The position numbers and the translations under genes were made by a program. Of a DNA stretch of 64,000 nucleotides, positions 43,157 through 51,684 are shown in pieces. Each line of letters starts with the position of its first letter. The first letter of the stretch is position 1. The stretch comes from Fodinibius halophilus. GTDB taxonomy: Bacteria > Bacteroidota > Rhodothermia > Balneolales > Balneolaceae. Under the pieces are notes generated by a model that did not search any database, was not told where the DNA came from, and saw nothing but the letters and a program-made list of their open reading frames with translations. Where the stretch lies: contig NZ_JAALLS010000016.1 of the NCBI RefSeq assembly GCF_011059105.1, positions 313-64,312 on the forward strand, given 5' to 3'.

Positions 43157-46100
43157 TTATTTAATATATGTTACTGGCACTGTTTGAGTTTCAGAATTAG
43201 TGTTGAGATAGATAAAGTAGGTTCCACTACTCAGATTTTTAGGATCAAATGTAACAAAGTGGGGGCCTGCTTCCATTTGTTCACTAAGTAGAGTACGGAC
43301 TTTTCTCCCCAATACATCATAAACAATGAGTTGAACTGAAGAAGGCTGTGCAAGGTCAAAATGAATATTCGTTTCTTCTTGAAAAGGGTTGGGATAGTTT
43401 TGAAATAGATTGGTTTGGGTGGGGGTTTTATCGGCAATGGCAGTGCCGGTGGAAGAAACTTCGAAAAGGTTTAGAGATCGCGCTTCGGCAATTTGATTTC
43501 TAAGTTCACTGGTGGTATTGCCAAAGGCATAAATGAAACCTACAGTAATTTCGGCACCGGGATTTATAGTATATGGGCCGGAGGCTGTAACTGCTGATAC
43601 ATCAGTTTCGCTGACTTCTGTTCGTGCTTCCCCAGCTTTCAACGCTATGCTTTTCTCATTGTCCGTGAATCCATCATACAAACCAAAAGTTACCGAATCT
43701 TGTCTCCCATCAATAGTGTTGTCAATACCCAGAACGCTTGATATGGGACCGAGGTGAGCTACTGCCACCGTTGGTGTTGTTGGCAAGTTTGAAGCTCCTG
43801 AAAGATATAAAAGACTATCTGATTTATTATACCGAATATTGTTATTTCCAGAATCACCGATATCCCAATCATTAAAAAGCCCTACATATATATTTTTTAG
43901 ACGTGCAAACGTTGAAGGATTTTGAATGGAATATTTAAGGAATATCACATTACTCAGCGTTGGTTCATCAAAAGAGTAGGTTTCCAAATCGATGATAGCA
44001 TGTTCAACAGAATCAGGGTCTGTAATAAAACGAGCAGTTCCTTTTGCGCCATCAGATGTATTTTTTGGGATAAATACCTGTTGGGGAATAAAATCTCTGG
44101 ATAGGCCGTTCTCTGCTCTGGTTGCATCAATTATTTCACCATCTATTTCCAGTATCAGCCCACCTTCAAAGAGAAGGTTATCCCCCTCCTGGTATCCACC
44201 GGTTCCATCAGGGCTGCGTGGAATAAATCCTATTCCCCCGGAGCCGGCAAGGGGATTTGTAAATCCAATAGAGCCATCGGCAGCCAGGGAAGTTTTCACA
44301 TTATTTACCGCTATGATATCAAACAGTAGATTTTCGTATTCTAAGATGCTAAAATCTTCGTACCCTTGGTTTGAATCAACAAAATTTAGCTTTAGTGTAG
44401 GGGTTTGATTAAGATCAAAATTTTGAGAAAGGCTAATTGGAAGGGTAACATCAAGGGTATCTCCATTAGAAATAGAGCCCAGTTGTTGTGGGTTATTACT
44501 AATTTCAACGCCTTCCTTATTTAAGCTATTAAGGGTTAAATTTAAAGAGGAGGCAGGGGCACCAAGGTTGGTTAGCTTCATTTTTACTGTGCCGGGTTCT
44601 CCAAGGGTAAGTTTTTCGCCGTTATTGTCAACAAATTGATAAGATATAACCTTGATGCCGGGGTAGTCTATGTTTAAAGCTTTAAATGCGTTGATAGAAC
44701 CATGCCCCAGTTTGTTTTGTAGGTCCAGAGAGTTAGAATTATCAATGAAAGTCGAAGAAGAACGTATTTGCAGGCTAAGCCGCTCGGCCGACCAATTTGG
44801 ATAGAAGGATTTAACCAAGGCCGCCAAACCACTCACTACCGGTGTTGCCATAGATGTACCGGTTTTAGTAACAAGGGTTTGGTTATATGAAGTGCTGAGG
44901 ATATCAGTGCCTGTACTTAAGACGTCAAGCTTATACCCTACATTCGAATAATTTGCCACACTGTTGTTGGGTTCCACGGACCCCACCCCCAGTACGTTGT
45001 CATAAGCCGCGGGATAACCTACTTGCTGGCTTCCATCATTACCGGAAGCCCCAACAACCAGGCTGCCCATTTCTGTAGCTAAATCTATAATATCCCGTTC
45101 GGCTTGTGAGGATCCGCTGCCACCCCAGCTGCAGTTAATAATATCGGCTCCATTTTGTGCGGCATAGATAATTCCTTCGTATCCAAAACCTATAGAATTA
45201 GATTCATCAGTATTTGGCGTGCTGGGATCATCGGGTATACCACCGGTTTTAACAGGCATATAGGTTGCCGTAAAGGCGGCACCGGCTATTCCTGCATTGT
45301 TATCTGTTTCTGCTGCAGCAATACCTGCTACGTGTGTTCCGTGGTCGGTGCCGTTATGGAAAGGATTATTGTCTTGCTCAATATTGCTGGTACCGGACTC
45401 CCAAAAATCCCATCCAAATATATCATCTGTATAACTGTTTTGGTCGGTATCCAGGTTATCTATAAAAGGAGAACCAGAACCGAATACATCTTGCAGATCG
45501 ATTTCACCATCACCGTTATAGTCATCCCCATTCTGGTTTAAGTACGTATCTATTTCCGTTGAGGTTATGGTATTGTCATTATTTTGATCTACCTGTGGTT
45601 GCAGGGTAGGGGGTATTTCATCTTGGTTGACCCAGAGGTTAGCGTCCAACTCGGTGTGCGTGTATCCCACGCCTCCATCATTAATGGCAATAATCACCTC
45701 TCGTGACCCTTGACTAAGATCCCATGCTTTTTTGAAGTTGTGCGTGTTAATATATTTTCCGAGCTGAGGGTCGTTAGGTTCATAGTGCATCTGCCTGATA
45801 AATTTGGGTTCGGCATATGCTACTCCCGGCATACGACTTATCTTTTCAGCAAGTACAAGGGGCGAAATCTTCTTATTAAAGTATACTTCATGTATTCGCA
45901 ACACCTCTTTAGCAGATGCTAAGCTTTCCCGTTTCAGGGCTTGGCGTATCTGATTATTCAGTAATGGTTTGGTTCTACGCATACCGTGATCGGCTAAGAC
46001 CTTTTGCACCGCCCGTTTTGGTTGATTTCGATTCTTTGCTCGAATCTGTGTTAGTTTTTGTTCAGATTCATATTTGATAATTAGCCGATCAGAAAAGAAA

Positions 46101-46174
46101 TTAGGTTGTTGTCCGTAAGATTGAAAAGAGAAGAACAGTAATAATGCCAGCAGATAAAATAGTTTTTTAAGCAT
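43157..46174 (-). CDS. Secreted S8 subtilase with calcium loops and C-terminal sorting domain
   Basis: A 1005-aa exported serine protease. Signal peptide ends near residue 21 ('FQSYGQQ'). A propeptide occupies about 30-125. The catalytic triad is Asp166 (IAINDGGVGYTH), His278 (DHGTHVAGIAA) and Ser441 (GTSMATPVVSG), with Asn379 as oxyanion residue. Between Asp and His are two EF-hand/dockerin-like calcium loops (about 196-207 and 218-229, DYNGDGEIDLQD). The last 80 residues are a type A sorting domain ('QNYPNPFQEETNIHFDL' onward), directing secretion by the type IX system. It is probably an extracellular or cell-surface peptidase. Confidence 0.95.
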   Translation of the reverse strand: MLKKLFYLLALLLFFSFQSYGQQPNFFSDRLIIKYESEQKLTQIRAKNRNQPKRAVQKVLADHGMRRTKPLLNNQIRQALKRESLASAKEVLRIHEVYFNKKISPLVLAEKISRMPGVAYAEPKFIRQMHYEPNDPQLGKYINTHNFKKAWDLSQGSREVIIAINDGGVGYTHTELDANLWVNQDEIPPTLQPQVDQNNDNTITSTEIDTYLNQNGDDYNGDGEIDLQDVFGSGSPFIDNLDTDQNSYTDDIFGWDFWESGTSNIEQDNNPFHNGTDHGTHVAGIAAAETDNNAGIAGAAFTATYMPVKTGGIPDDPSTPNTDESNSIGFGYEGIIYAAQNGADIINCSWGGSGSSQAERDIIDLATEMGSLVVGASGNDGSQQVGYPAAYDNVLGVGSVEPNNSVANYSNVGYKLDVLSTGTDILSTSYNQTLVTKTGTSMATPVVSGLAALVKSFYPNWSAERLSLQIRSSSTFIDNSNSLDLQNKLGHGSINAFKALNIDYPGIKVISYQFVDNNGEKLTLGEPGTVKMKLTNLGAPASSLNLTLNSLNKEGVEISNNPQQLGSISNGDTLDVTLPISLSQNFDLNQTPTLKLNFVDSNQGYEDFSILEYENLLFDIIAVNNVKTSLAADGSIGFTNPLAGSGGIGFIPRSPDGTGGYQEGDNLLFEGGLILEIDGEIIDATRAENGLSRDFIPQQVFIPKNTSDGAKGTARFITDPDSVEHAIIDLETYSFDEPTLSNVIFLKYSIQNPSTFARLKNIYVGLFNDWDIGDSGNNNIRYNKSDSLLYLSGASNLPTTPTVAVAHLGPISSVLGIDNTIDGRQDSVTFGLYDGFTDNEKSIALKAGEARTEVSETDVSAVTASGPYTINPGAEITVGFIYAFGNTTSELRNQIAEARSLNLFEVSSTGTAIADKTPTQTNLFQNYPNPFQEETNIHFDLAQPSSVQLIVYDVLGRKVRTLLSEQMEAGPHFVTFDPKNLSSGTYFIYLNTNSETQTVPVTYIK

Positions 46175-46447
46175 AATGACAAGGTGATGAAAAGATGATC
46201 AGAAATAGGTGTAGCGAATATAAATACAAGATATAGCGATAAACAGTTTCAAAAGGGAGGGTGGATATTGTGGTATGTTAAAGTTCTATTATCAGTTGTA
46301 AAAGAGGCCCCAAAAGAGGCAAAATCAAGCAGATTGCCCGGCAACAATATTGTTTTAAGTCAGTTATTGTAACTGTACAAATTATTAGGCAATTTTACAG
46401 GCCGTTGAAATGCTTTTCTAATAGAATTTACCAATTAATTGACGCAC
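46175..46447. other. Divergent intergenic region
   Basis: About 270 bp between the subtilase and the small outer-membrane protein. No gene, operator palindrome or exact TAnnTTTG promoter is seen; it presumably contains both promoters. Confidence 0.4.
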
Positions 46448-47107
46448 ATGATTAAGCAAGTATTTGAATCGATTTATTACTATTTCGGAATAGTGGCATC
46501 TGCAGCACTGCTGATTGTTATGATTTCTCATCCGGTTTCTGCCCAATCGGGTACAACCCCCAATCAGGATGACCAATTTGAGTCGCTTCGTTCTGATGTG
46601 GGAATTCACGGATTAACAGCAAATATCCATCAACTTAGTGATTTAACATACAAGGGTAATAGTGACAGCCTTACCTTTGATAATACCTCAGAGTTAGAGT
46701 TCGTCTACCGCAATGTGCGGATGATGTCTCAGCGTTTGGGAGTGGGATATCAACTCATGACCAGTTTTTATACCGGGGGCGATGATTCCGGTTTTGGGGT
46801 TGGCAGCTGGGGACTTGGGCCTGTTATACGTGCTTACCCGTTCCGGTCGGATCAAGTTCAACCTTATGCCCAGTTTAATTCGATGTTTGGCAATAACCTG
46901 GGTCTTAGCAGATTAGCGAATACCCAAGATCTGTCAAAAGGATTTCGAGTGCGTTTTGGAGTCCGTGCCGGCTTGGCAGTACGAATTGCCAATAGTTTCG
47001 GTTTATTTACTGAAGTGGGATACGATTGGGAAAGTAGCCGTATCTTCAGAGCTGATTCACGTGCGTTTCAGGCAAATGTAGGCTTCGATTTTTACCTGTT
47101 TAACTAA
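46448..47107 (+). CDS. Small outer-membrane beta-barrel protein
   Basis: A 219-aa exported protein from ATG 46448 (a TTG at 46439 would add three residues). A signal peptide ends near 'HPVSAQS'. The rest alternates amphipathic strands ('GVGSWGLGPVIRAYPF', 'FRVRFGVRAGLAVRIANSFGLFTEVGYDW') and ends 'VGFDFYLFN', close to the usual outer-membrane barrel terminus. It has no named family that I recognise; a porin or OmpW-like fold is possible. It is divergent from the subtilase, with about 270 bp between them. Confidence 0.7.
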   Translation: MIKQVFESIYYYFGIVASAALLIVMISHPVSAQSGTTPNQDDQFESLRSDVGIHGLTANIHQLSDLTYKGNSDSLTFDNTSELEFVYRNVRMMSQRLGVGYQLMTSFYTGGDDSGFGVGSWGLGPVIRAYPFRSDQVQPYAQFNSMFGNNLGLSRLANTQDLSKGFRVRFGVRAGLAVRIANSFGLFTEVGYDWESSRIFRADSRAFQANVGFDFYLFN

Positions 47108-47139
47108 GCGACGGTAAGCAATATCTAATTCTTTATATA

Positions 47140-47171
47140 ATGATGCCATCACCTCATAGTGATGGCATCAT
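47140..47171. terminator. Intrinsic hairpin between convergent genes
   Basis: A perfect 13-bp stem (ATGATGCCATCAC with GTGATGGCATCAT), 6-nt loop CTCATA. It lies between the small outer-membrane protein gene and the gamma-glutamyltransferase gene. The T-tail is short on both strands. Confidence 0.7.
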
Positions 47172-47187
47172 CTGTTTTGAAAATGGA

Positions 47188-48918
47188 TTAATATCCTGCG
47201 GCCTGTCCATCTTTTCGTGATTCGGAGGCTCCATAATAAACGCCTTCCTCGGGATCCCACATAATAGCCTGATAGCCACCGTATCCGCCAACATCAAAAG
47301 CTACATCGTGGCCTCGCATCATCAGTTCGCGAACCGTTTTATAGGGATAGCCCGATTCCAGATTCAGCGTTCCACTGTCTTGTAAGTACTCATCTGCCGA
47401 GTCAGTAGGCTGAGTAGAGCCGGTATGCCGCCATCGTGCCGCATCTCCGGCCTCTTGCAGGTTCATCCCAAAGTCGATCATATTAGTAATGATTTGGGTA
47501 TGTCCCTGTGGTTGCATGGCACCGCCCATTACACCAAAACTCATAAATGGTTTGCCATCTTTCATAACAAATGCAGGAATGATGGTATGGAAAGGTCGTT
47601 TGCCGGGCTCGTATACATTTGCATGGTTAGGATCCATTGAGAACAGTTCTCCTCGATCTTGCATCACAAAACCTGTCCCCGGTACCACAATGCCCGAGCC
47701 CATACCACGGAAGTTACTTTGGATAAGAGATACCATATTACCTTCTTTATCGGCAGTAGTGAGGTAGATTGTATCTCCCTCTTCCAGACCCGACATGCCG
47801 GGCTTCACATTTCGAGAGGCATATTCTTTAATTTTTTCAGCACGTTTCTTGGCATATTCTTTTGATATCAGTTTTTGAACAGGTACATCAGCAAAGGCCA
47901 TATCGGCATAAAACTTTGCCCGATCCTCGAACGCCAGTTTTTTGGCTTCAGTCATGGTATGGAGGGCTTCAACGCTGCCATAGCCCATTTTACTTAGATC
48001 AAACTCTTCGAGTATCTGTAGCATCTGTAAAGCCGCTATTCCCTGCCCGTTGGGCGGCAGTTCATAAACGTCATAGCCGCGATAGTTTACCGAAACGGGC
48101 TCTACCCAGGTAGAGGTATGTTGTTCAAAATCTTCTTTGCTTAAATAACCTCCATTCTCACGCATAAAACGATCAACTTTTTCGGCAATTTCTCCCTCAT
48201 AAAAGGCATCACGACCGTTCTTTGCTAAAAGTTCGTAGGTGTTGGCCAGTTCAGGCCGCTTCATTATTTCGCCCTTCTCTGGAGCTTCTCCATTTTTTGT
48301 CATCTCTTCTTTAAAAGCTCCGGGACGGTCGTTATGGATGCGAGCACCGATATCCCAATAGAAAGCGATAAGCTCACTGACAGGGAACCCCTCACGGGCA
48401 TATTTGATAGATGGGGATAAAATCTTATCCATCGACATATTGCCCAGCTTATTATGGAGTTCAAACCACCCGTCGACAGCACCGGGCACAGAAATAGGAA
48501 GCACCCCATAGGCCGGTATATCATCACGTTCTCGTTTTTTGATCTCTTTTTTCATCTGTTCATACGAAAGCCCCATGGGAGAGCGTCCACTGGCATTGAG
48601 TCCGTACAGCTTTTGATCTTCGGCTGACCATACAATAGCGAAGAGATCGCCGCCGATACCACTGCCGGTGGGTTCCATTAATCCCAGGGCGGCATTCGCA
48701 GCAATAGCGGCGTCAATGGCGTTCCCTCCATTTTTAAGGACTTGGAGGCCAATCTGTGTAGCCAAGGGTTGGCTGGTTGCCACCATCCCATTTTGCCCAA
48801 TTACTTCAGAACGAGTAGCAAAAGGCTCGCCGGTTACACGATCGGGCTGAGCCTGTAATGAAAAAGAAGAGCAAATTAGTAGAAGTAAACTGCCTAAAAT
48901 AGTGAGTGCTTTTCTCAT
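47188..48918 (-). CDS. ggt: Gamma-glutamyltransferase
   Basis: A 576-aa exported enzyme; a signal peptide ends near 'SLQAQP' (residue 24). It would hydrolyse or transfer the gamma-glutamyl group of glutathione-like compounds in the periplasm. The proenzyme self-cleaves before Thr383 (GDTIYLTTADKEGN), giving two subunits. Other family segments are 'KNGGNAIDAAIAANAALGLMEP', 'GSGIGGDLFAIVW' and 'PNGQGIAALQML'. With a YpdA protein nearby, the organism probably uses bacillithiol rather than glutathione, so the natural substrate may be another gamma-glutamyl compound. Confidence 0.93.
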   Translation of the reverse strand: MRKALTILGSLLLLICSSFSLQAQPDRVTGEPFATRSEVIGQNGMVATSQPLATQIGLQVLKNGGNAIDAAIAANAALGLMEPTGSGIGGDLFAIVWSAEDQKLYGLNASGRSPMGLSYEQMKKEIKKRERDDIPAYGVLPISVPGAVDGWFELHNKLGNMSMDKILSPSIKYAREGFPVSELIAFYWDIGARIHNDRPGAFKEEMTKNGEAPEKGEIMKRPELANTYELLAKNGRDAFYEGEIAEKVDRFMRENGGYLSKEDFEQHTSTWVEPVSVNYRGYDVYELPPNGQGIAALQMLQILEEFDLSKMGYGSVEALHTMTEAKKLAFEDRAKFYADMAFADVPVQKLISKEYAKKRAEKIKEYASRNVKPGMSGLEEGDTIYLTTADKEGNMVSLIQSNFRGMGSGIVVPGTGFVMQDRGELFSMDPNHANVYEPGKRPFHTIIPAFVMKDGKPFMSFGVMGGAMQPQGHTQIITNMIDFGMNLQEAGDAARWRHTGSTQPTDSADEYLQDSGTLNLESGYPYKTVRELMMRGHDVAFDVGGYGGYQAIMWDPEEGVYYGASESRKDGQAAGY

Positions 48919-49005
48919 AGTGTAAAAGATTTATTTAATATGCTCTTTTACTATAAGAAAAATGCAGCTTTTTTTTATGTAAAAAGCTTTTTAGTGATGA
49001 GAAGG

Positions 49006-49485
49006 TCAGTTGATGTTTAAGTCATCGTGCGGACGTTTTAGCGAATCGGGCAACTCTTCTTTTTCTTCTCGCAGTCTCTGTATATACTTTGCGCGCTTTA
49101 CGACACCGCGTCGGATACCAAAGTAGGCTCCTAGAAAAGCCGAAAATATTGTTGTCAGTACAAAGACAAGTTCTGTCTCTGCTAATCCCACATCTTTAGT
49201 GTATACCCAAAAAATGGTGGGTAAGATGGTAAAGAAAGCCATTAGGTAGCAGATCCAGTTAATATTAAAGGCCTTCATCATAAACCGACGGCTAAATCCA
49301 AAGTTGAGGTTCAGGTATACCAATCCAAAACCGAAAAGAAACAGGTAGCCGGTGCTTCCTTCGGCAGCTACATATTGGATGTAGCTATTTGATACTAATA
49401 TGATGGCCAAGCCAAATACGATGGAGCCGGTAACAAATGCGAAGGTACGTTGCCAGTTAATCATGAAAAGGTGTATTCTTGTCAA
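49006..49485 (-). CDS. Small four-helix membrane protein, function unknown
   Basis: A 159-aa protein with about four membrane helices (approximately residues 12-32, 42-62, 75-95 and 105-125) and a charged C-terminal tail 'RLREEKEELPDSLKRPHDDLNIN'. I recognise no family motif. The start at 49485 may be replaced by ATG 49464, which gives MINWQRTFAFV and fits a membrane protein equally well. It lies between ggt and envC on the same strand, with gaps of about 90 bp each, and shows no clear operon link. Confidence 0.6.
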   Translation of the reverse strand: MTRIHLFMINWQRTFAFVTGSIVFGLAIILVSNSYIQYVAAEGSTGYLFLFGFGLVYLNLNFGFSRRFMMKAFNINWICYLMAFFTILPTIFWVYTKDVGLAETELVFVLTTIFSAFLGAYFGIRRGVVKRAKYIQRLREEKEELPDSLKRPHDDLNIN

Positions 49486-49576
49486 AGTTTTTGCTGAGCT
49501 CAGTGCTCGGGCGATAGATGTATAAGTGTGGATATGATGAGCTTAAAATACCAACAATTGAGAGGCAAAACCAGAG

Positions 49577-50932
49577 TTAATATGTGCTTGATACAGCATC
49601 AGAACGCAACCATTTTTCGGGATCTAAAAAGTCATTATTTTCACGGATAAGGAAAAAGAGACTTTCTCCTTTTATTGAGAAAGAATCTCCCGACAACCCA
49701 ACAGTATCGCCTTGTTGAAGTATCTGGTCTTTGGTCACATATATCTGGCTAAGGTTACCGTAAGCAGTAATAAAGCGTCCATGCTTCACTAAAACAACAT
49801 CGCCATAGTTCTTAAAAGGTTGGATGGCAATGACATATCCTTTATGGACTGCCTGTACCGATTCTTCCGGTTCTGTTACGATTTCGATACCGGGATTCTG
49901 TGTTTTCGTACCGTAAACAGGATGGCGGCGGGTGCCAAAATGTTCGGCTACCGTTTTGCTGTCTACCGGCCATGGCAGCTGTCCTTTTTGACGGGCGAAC
50001 TGTCGTTCAATTTTCTTTAGCTCTTCCGAACTAATGAAGTTTCGCTTTTTTATAGGTTCAGAATATTTTTTTACCTCTTTGGCCCGTCTTGTCTCATCTT
50101 CGATCTCTTTTGCTGCTGCCAATTTGCGCTTTCGTTCGGCTTCAAGTCGTTTTAAACGCTCTTCTCGGAGTTCTTTTGCTTCTCGAATAAACCGCGAAAG
50201 CTTGGTTTTAAAATCTTCCAGCTGCTCCTTTTTACGATTCAGATCTTCTTCAATCTCCTGCTTGTTTTCTCGGAGTAGTGCCACATTTTTAGCTTGCTGC
50301 TGTTTCTTTTCTGCCAGTTGGGCCTTTTGTTGCTTGATTTCTGAAAGTATGTTCTCATTTTTACTGCGTGCTTCAACAAGCTGTGTCTTTGTTCTTTGGA
50401 GCTCCTGTTTAGCTTCCCGGATATTGCGAGCTTGTTCTTCTCTAAACTCATTAAACTGCTCCAGGTAATAGGAGCGAACTAGCATCTGATTAATTGACGA
50501 GGAGGAGAAGATAAGTGCTAACTGGGAAGTACGCCCGTGTTTATACAGGTAGCCCAAGGTTTTCTTATGATTCTCAATTAGCTGTTCCAGCTTTTTCTGC
50601 TTTTTTTTAAACGATTGGGTTGTTACCTGTATTTCTTCATTAATCTGGGATTGTTTATTCTGAAGTTTTTCCAGCTTTTTATCTTGTAGGGCAATAAGGC
50701 TTTTAAGGTCTTTGTACTTTTGATATAACGCCTCGTATTTTTTGTCGGCTAACTGGAGCCGTTCTTCGTATTTATCAATCTGTTCAGAAAGTTTTTGGAT
50801 CTCACTACGCGTTTTTTCTTGTTTCTCTATTACTTTTTGCCGCATCTCTCTGTAGTTTTGTGCAATAACAGATGAGGCACCGAGTAGCAAAAGAAAGAGG
50901 GTTATAATATAAAAACGGTGTGTATTCATCAT
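49577..50932 (-). CDS. EnvC-like murein hydrolase activator with degenerate LytM domain
   Basis: A 451-aa exported protein. A signal peptide ends near 'SSVIAQN' (residue 25), then a long coiled coil runs from about 27 to 260 with a charged linker after it. The C-terminal M23/LytM domain (about 315-440, 'GQLPWPVDSKTVAEHFGTRRHPVYGTKTQ') lacks all zinc ligands: the usual H..GiD is 'NPGIEI', the YaH motif is 'YGNLS', and HxH is 'LFF'. This is the EnvC pattern: it activates amidases at division rather than cutting peptidoglycan. It overlaps DUF4292 by 4 nt. Confidence 0.93.
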   Translation of the reverse strand: MMNTHRFYIITLFLLLLGASSVIAQNYREMRQKVIEKQEKTRSEIQKLSEQIDKYEERLQLADKKYEALYQKYKDLKSLIALQDKKLEKLQNKQSQINEEIQVTTQSFKKKQKKLEQLIENHKKTLGYLYKHGRTSQLALIFSSSSINQMLVRSYYLEQFNEFREEQARNIREAKQELQRTKTQLVEARSKNENILSEIKQQKAQLAEKKQQQAKNVALLRENKQEIEEDLNRKKEQLEDFKTKLSRFIREAKELREERLKRLEAERKRKLAAAKEIEDETRRAKEVKKYSEPIKKRNFISSEELKKIERQFARQKGQLPWPVDSKTVAEHFGTRRHPVYGTKTQNPGIEIVTEPEESVQAVHKGYVIAIQPFKNYGDVVLVKHGRFITAYGNLSQIYVTKDQILQQGDTVGLSGDSFSIKGESLFFLIRENNDFLDPEKWLRSDAVSSTY

Positions 50933-51684
50933 CGGTGATAAACAGGTATATCGTCTGGATAATTAATGTACAAGTTACCCCAATCGGGGTTTAAATCAAG
51001 TGAAGTCAGTTGCAGCGCAATTTTTGATTTCTTTTCTGCTCCAAAGATACTAATTCTGCGCGGAAGGGTGAACCCATCAATAGTGCCATAGGCTTCATAT
51101 CTTATTTTAGAGTATGGCAGTTTGGTATCATCCGGTTGTTTAATCTGGCGGATGGTATGATTTTCTTTATCGATATAAACGCTGGTGCCGCTTGAGAGGG
51201 AAAGCTTGTATAACGTTTTATTCTCGGATATACCGGTCACATCACCCGGCGAAATGGGATAGTTAATAAGCTGTAAGATGTTCAATGAGGCTAGTTTATT
51301 GATACGTTTGAGTTTGCCGCCCCGAACCGGAATTTTACGCACATATTTATCTACCTTATTATAAACTACCAGCGTATCTCCATCTGTCAGCAGTTCTCCG
51401 CCTTTTATGCCAATGCCGTTACGTACTTTTACTAAGCTTTTTGTCCTTGTGCTCATAAATGTTACTGTGACCCGATCGGTATTACCGGGTTCACTGACAA
51501 TAGCGCGCCCTTTTCCTTTTAAGGCGTTTAATGTTGAGCGATAATCGGGGAGTTGAGCTATGATTTCTGATGGTTTTACCGATGTCTGCTTATATCCTTT
51601 AGTGCTTAACTTTTGTGTGCTCGTGCAAGAAACCAATCCCACTAAGAGCAAAAGAAAGAGTATTAATTGTAACCGATTATTCAC
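50929..51684 (-). CDS. DUF4292 lipoprotein, LolA/LolB-like
   Basis: A 251-aa lipoprotein with lipobox LVSC near residue 20. Beta-rich segments 'LNALKGKGRAIVSEPG', 'SLVKVRNGIGIKGGELL' and 'PRRISIFG' are typical of DUF4292, whose fold resembles LolA/LolB lipoprotein carriers. It sits between the TPR gene (8-nt overlap) and the EnvC gene (4-nt overlap), an arrangement widely conserved in this phylum; it may act in outer-membrane lipoprotein transport or division. Exact function is not established. Confidence 0.88.
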   Translation of the reverse strand: MNNRLQLILFLLLLVGLVSCTSTQKLSTKGYKQTSVKPSEIIAQLPDYRSTLNALKGKGRAIVSEPGNTDRVTVTFMSTRTKSLVKVRNGIGIKGGELLTDGDTLVVYNKVDKYVRKIPVRGGKLKRINKLASLNILQLINYPISPGDVTGISENKTLYKLSLSSGTSVYIDKENHTIRQIKQPDDTKLPYSKIRYEAYGTIDGFTLPRRISIFGAEKKSKIALQLTSLDLNPDWGNLYINYPDDIPVYHR

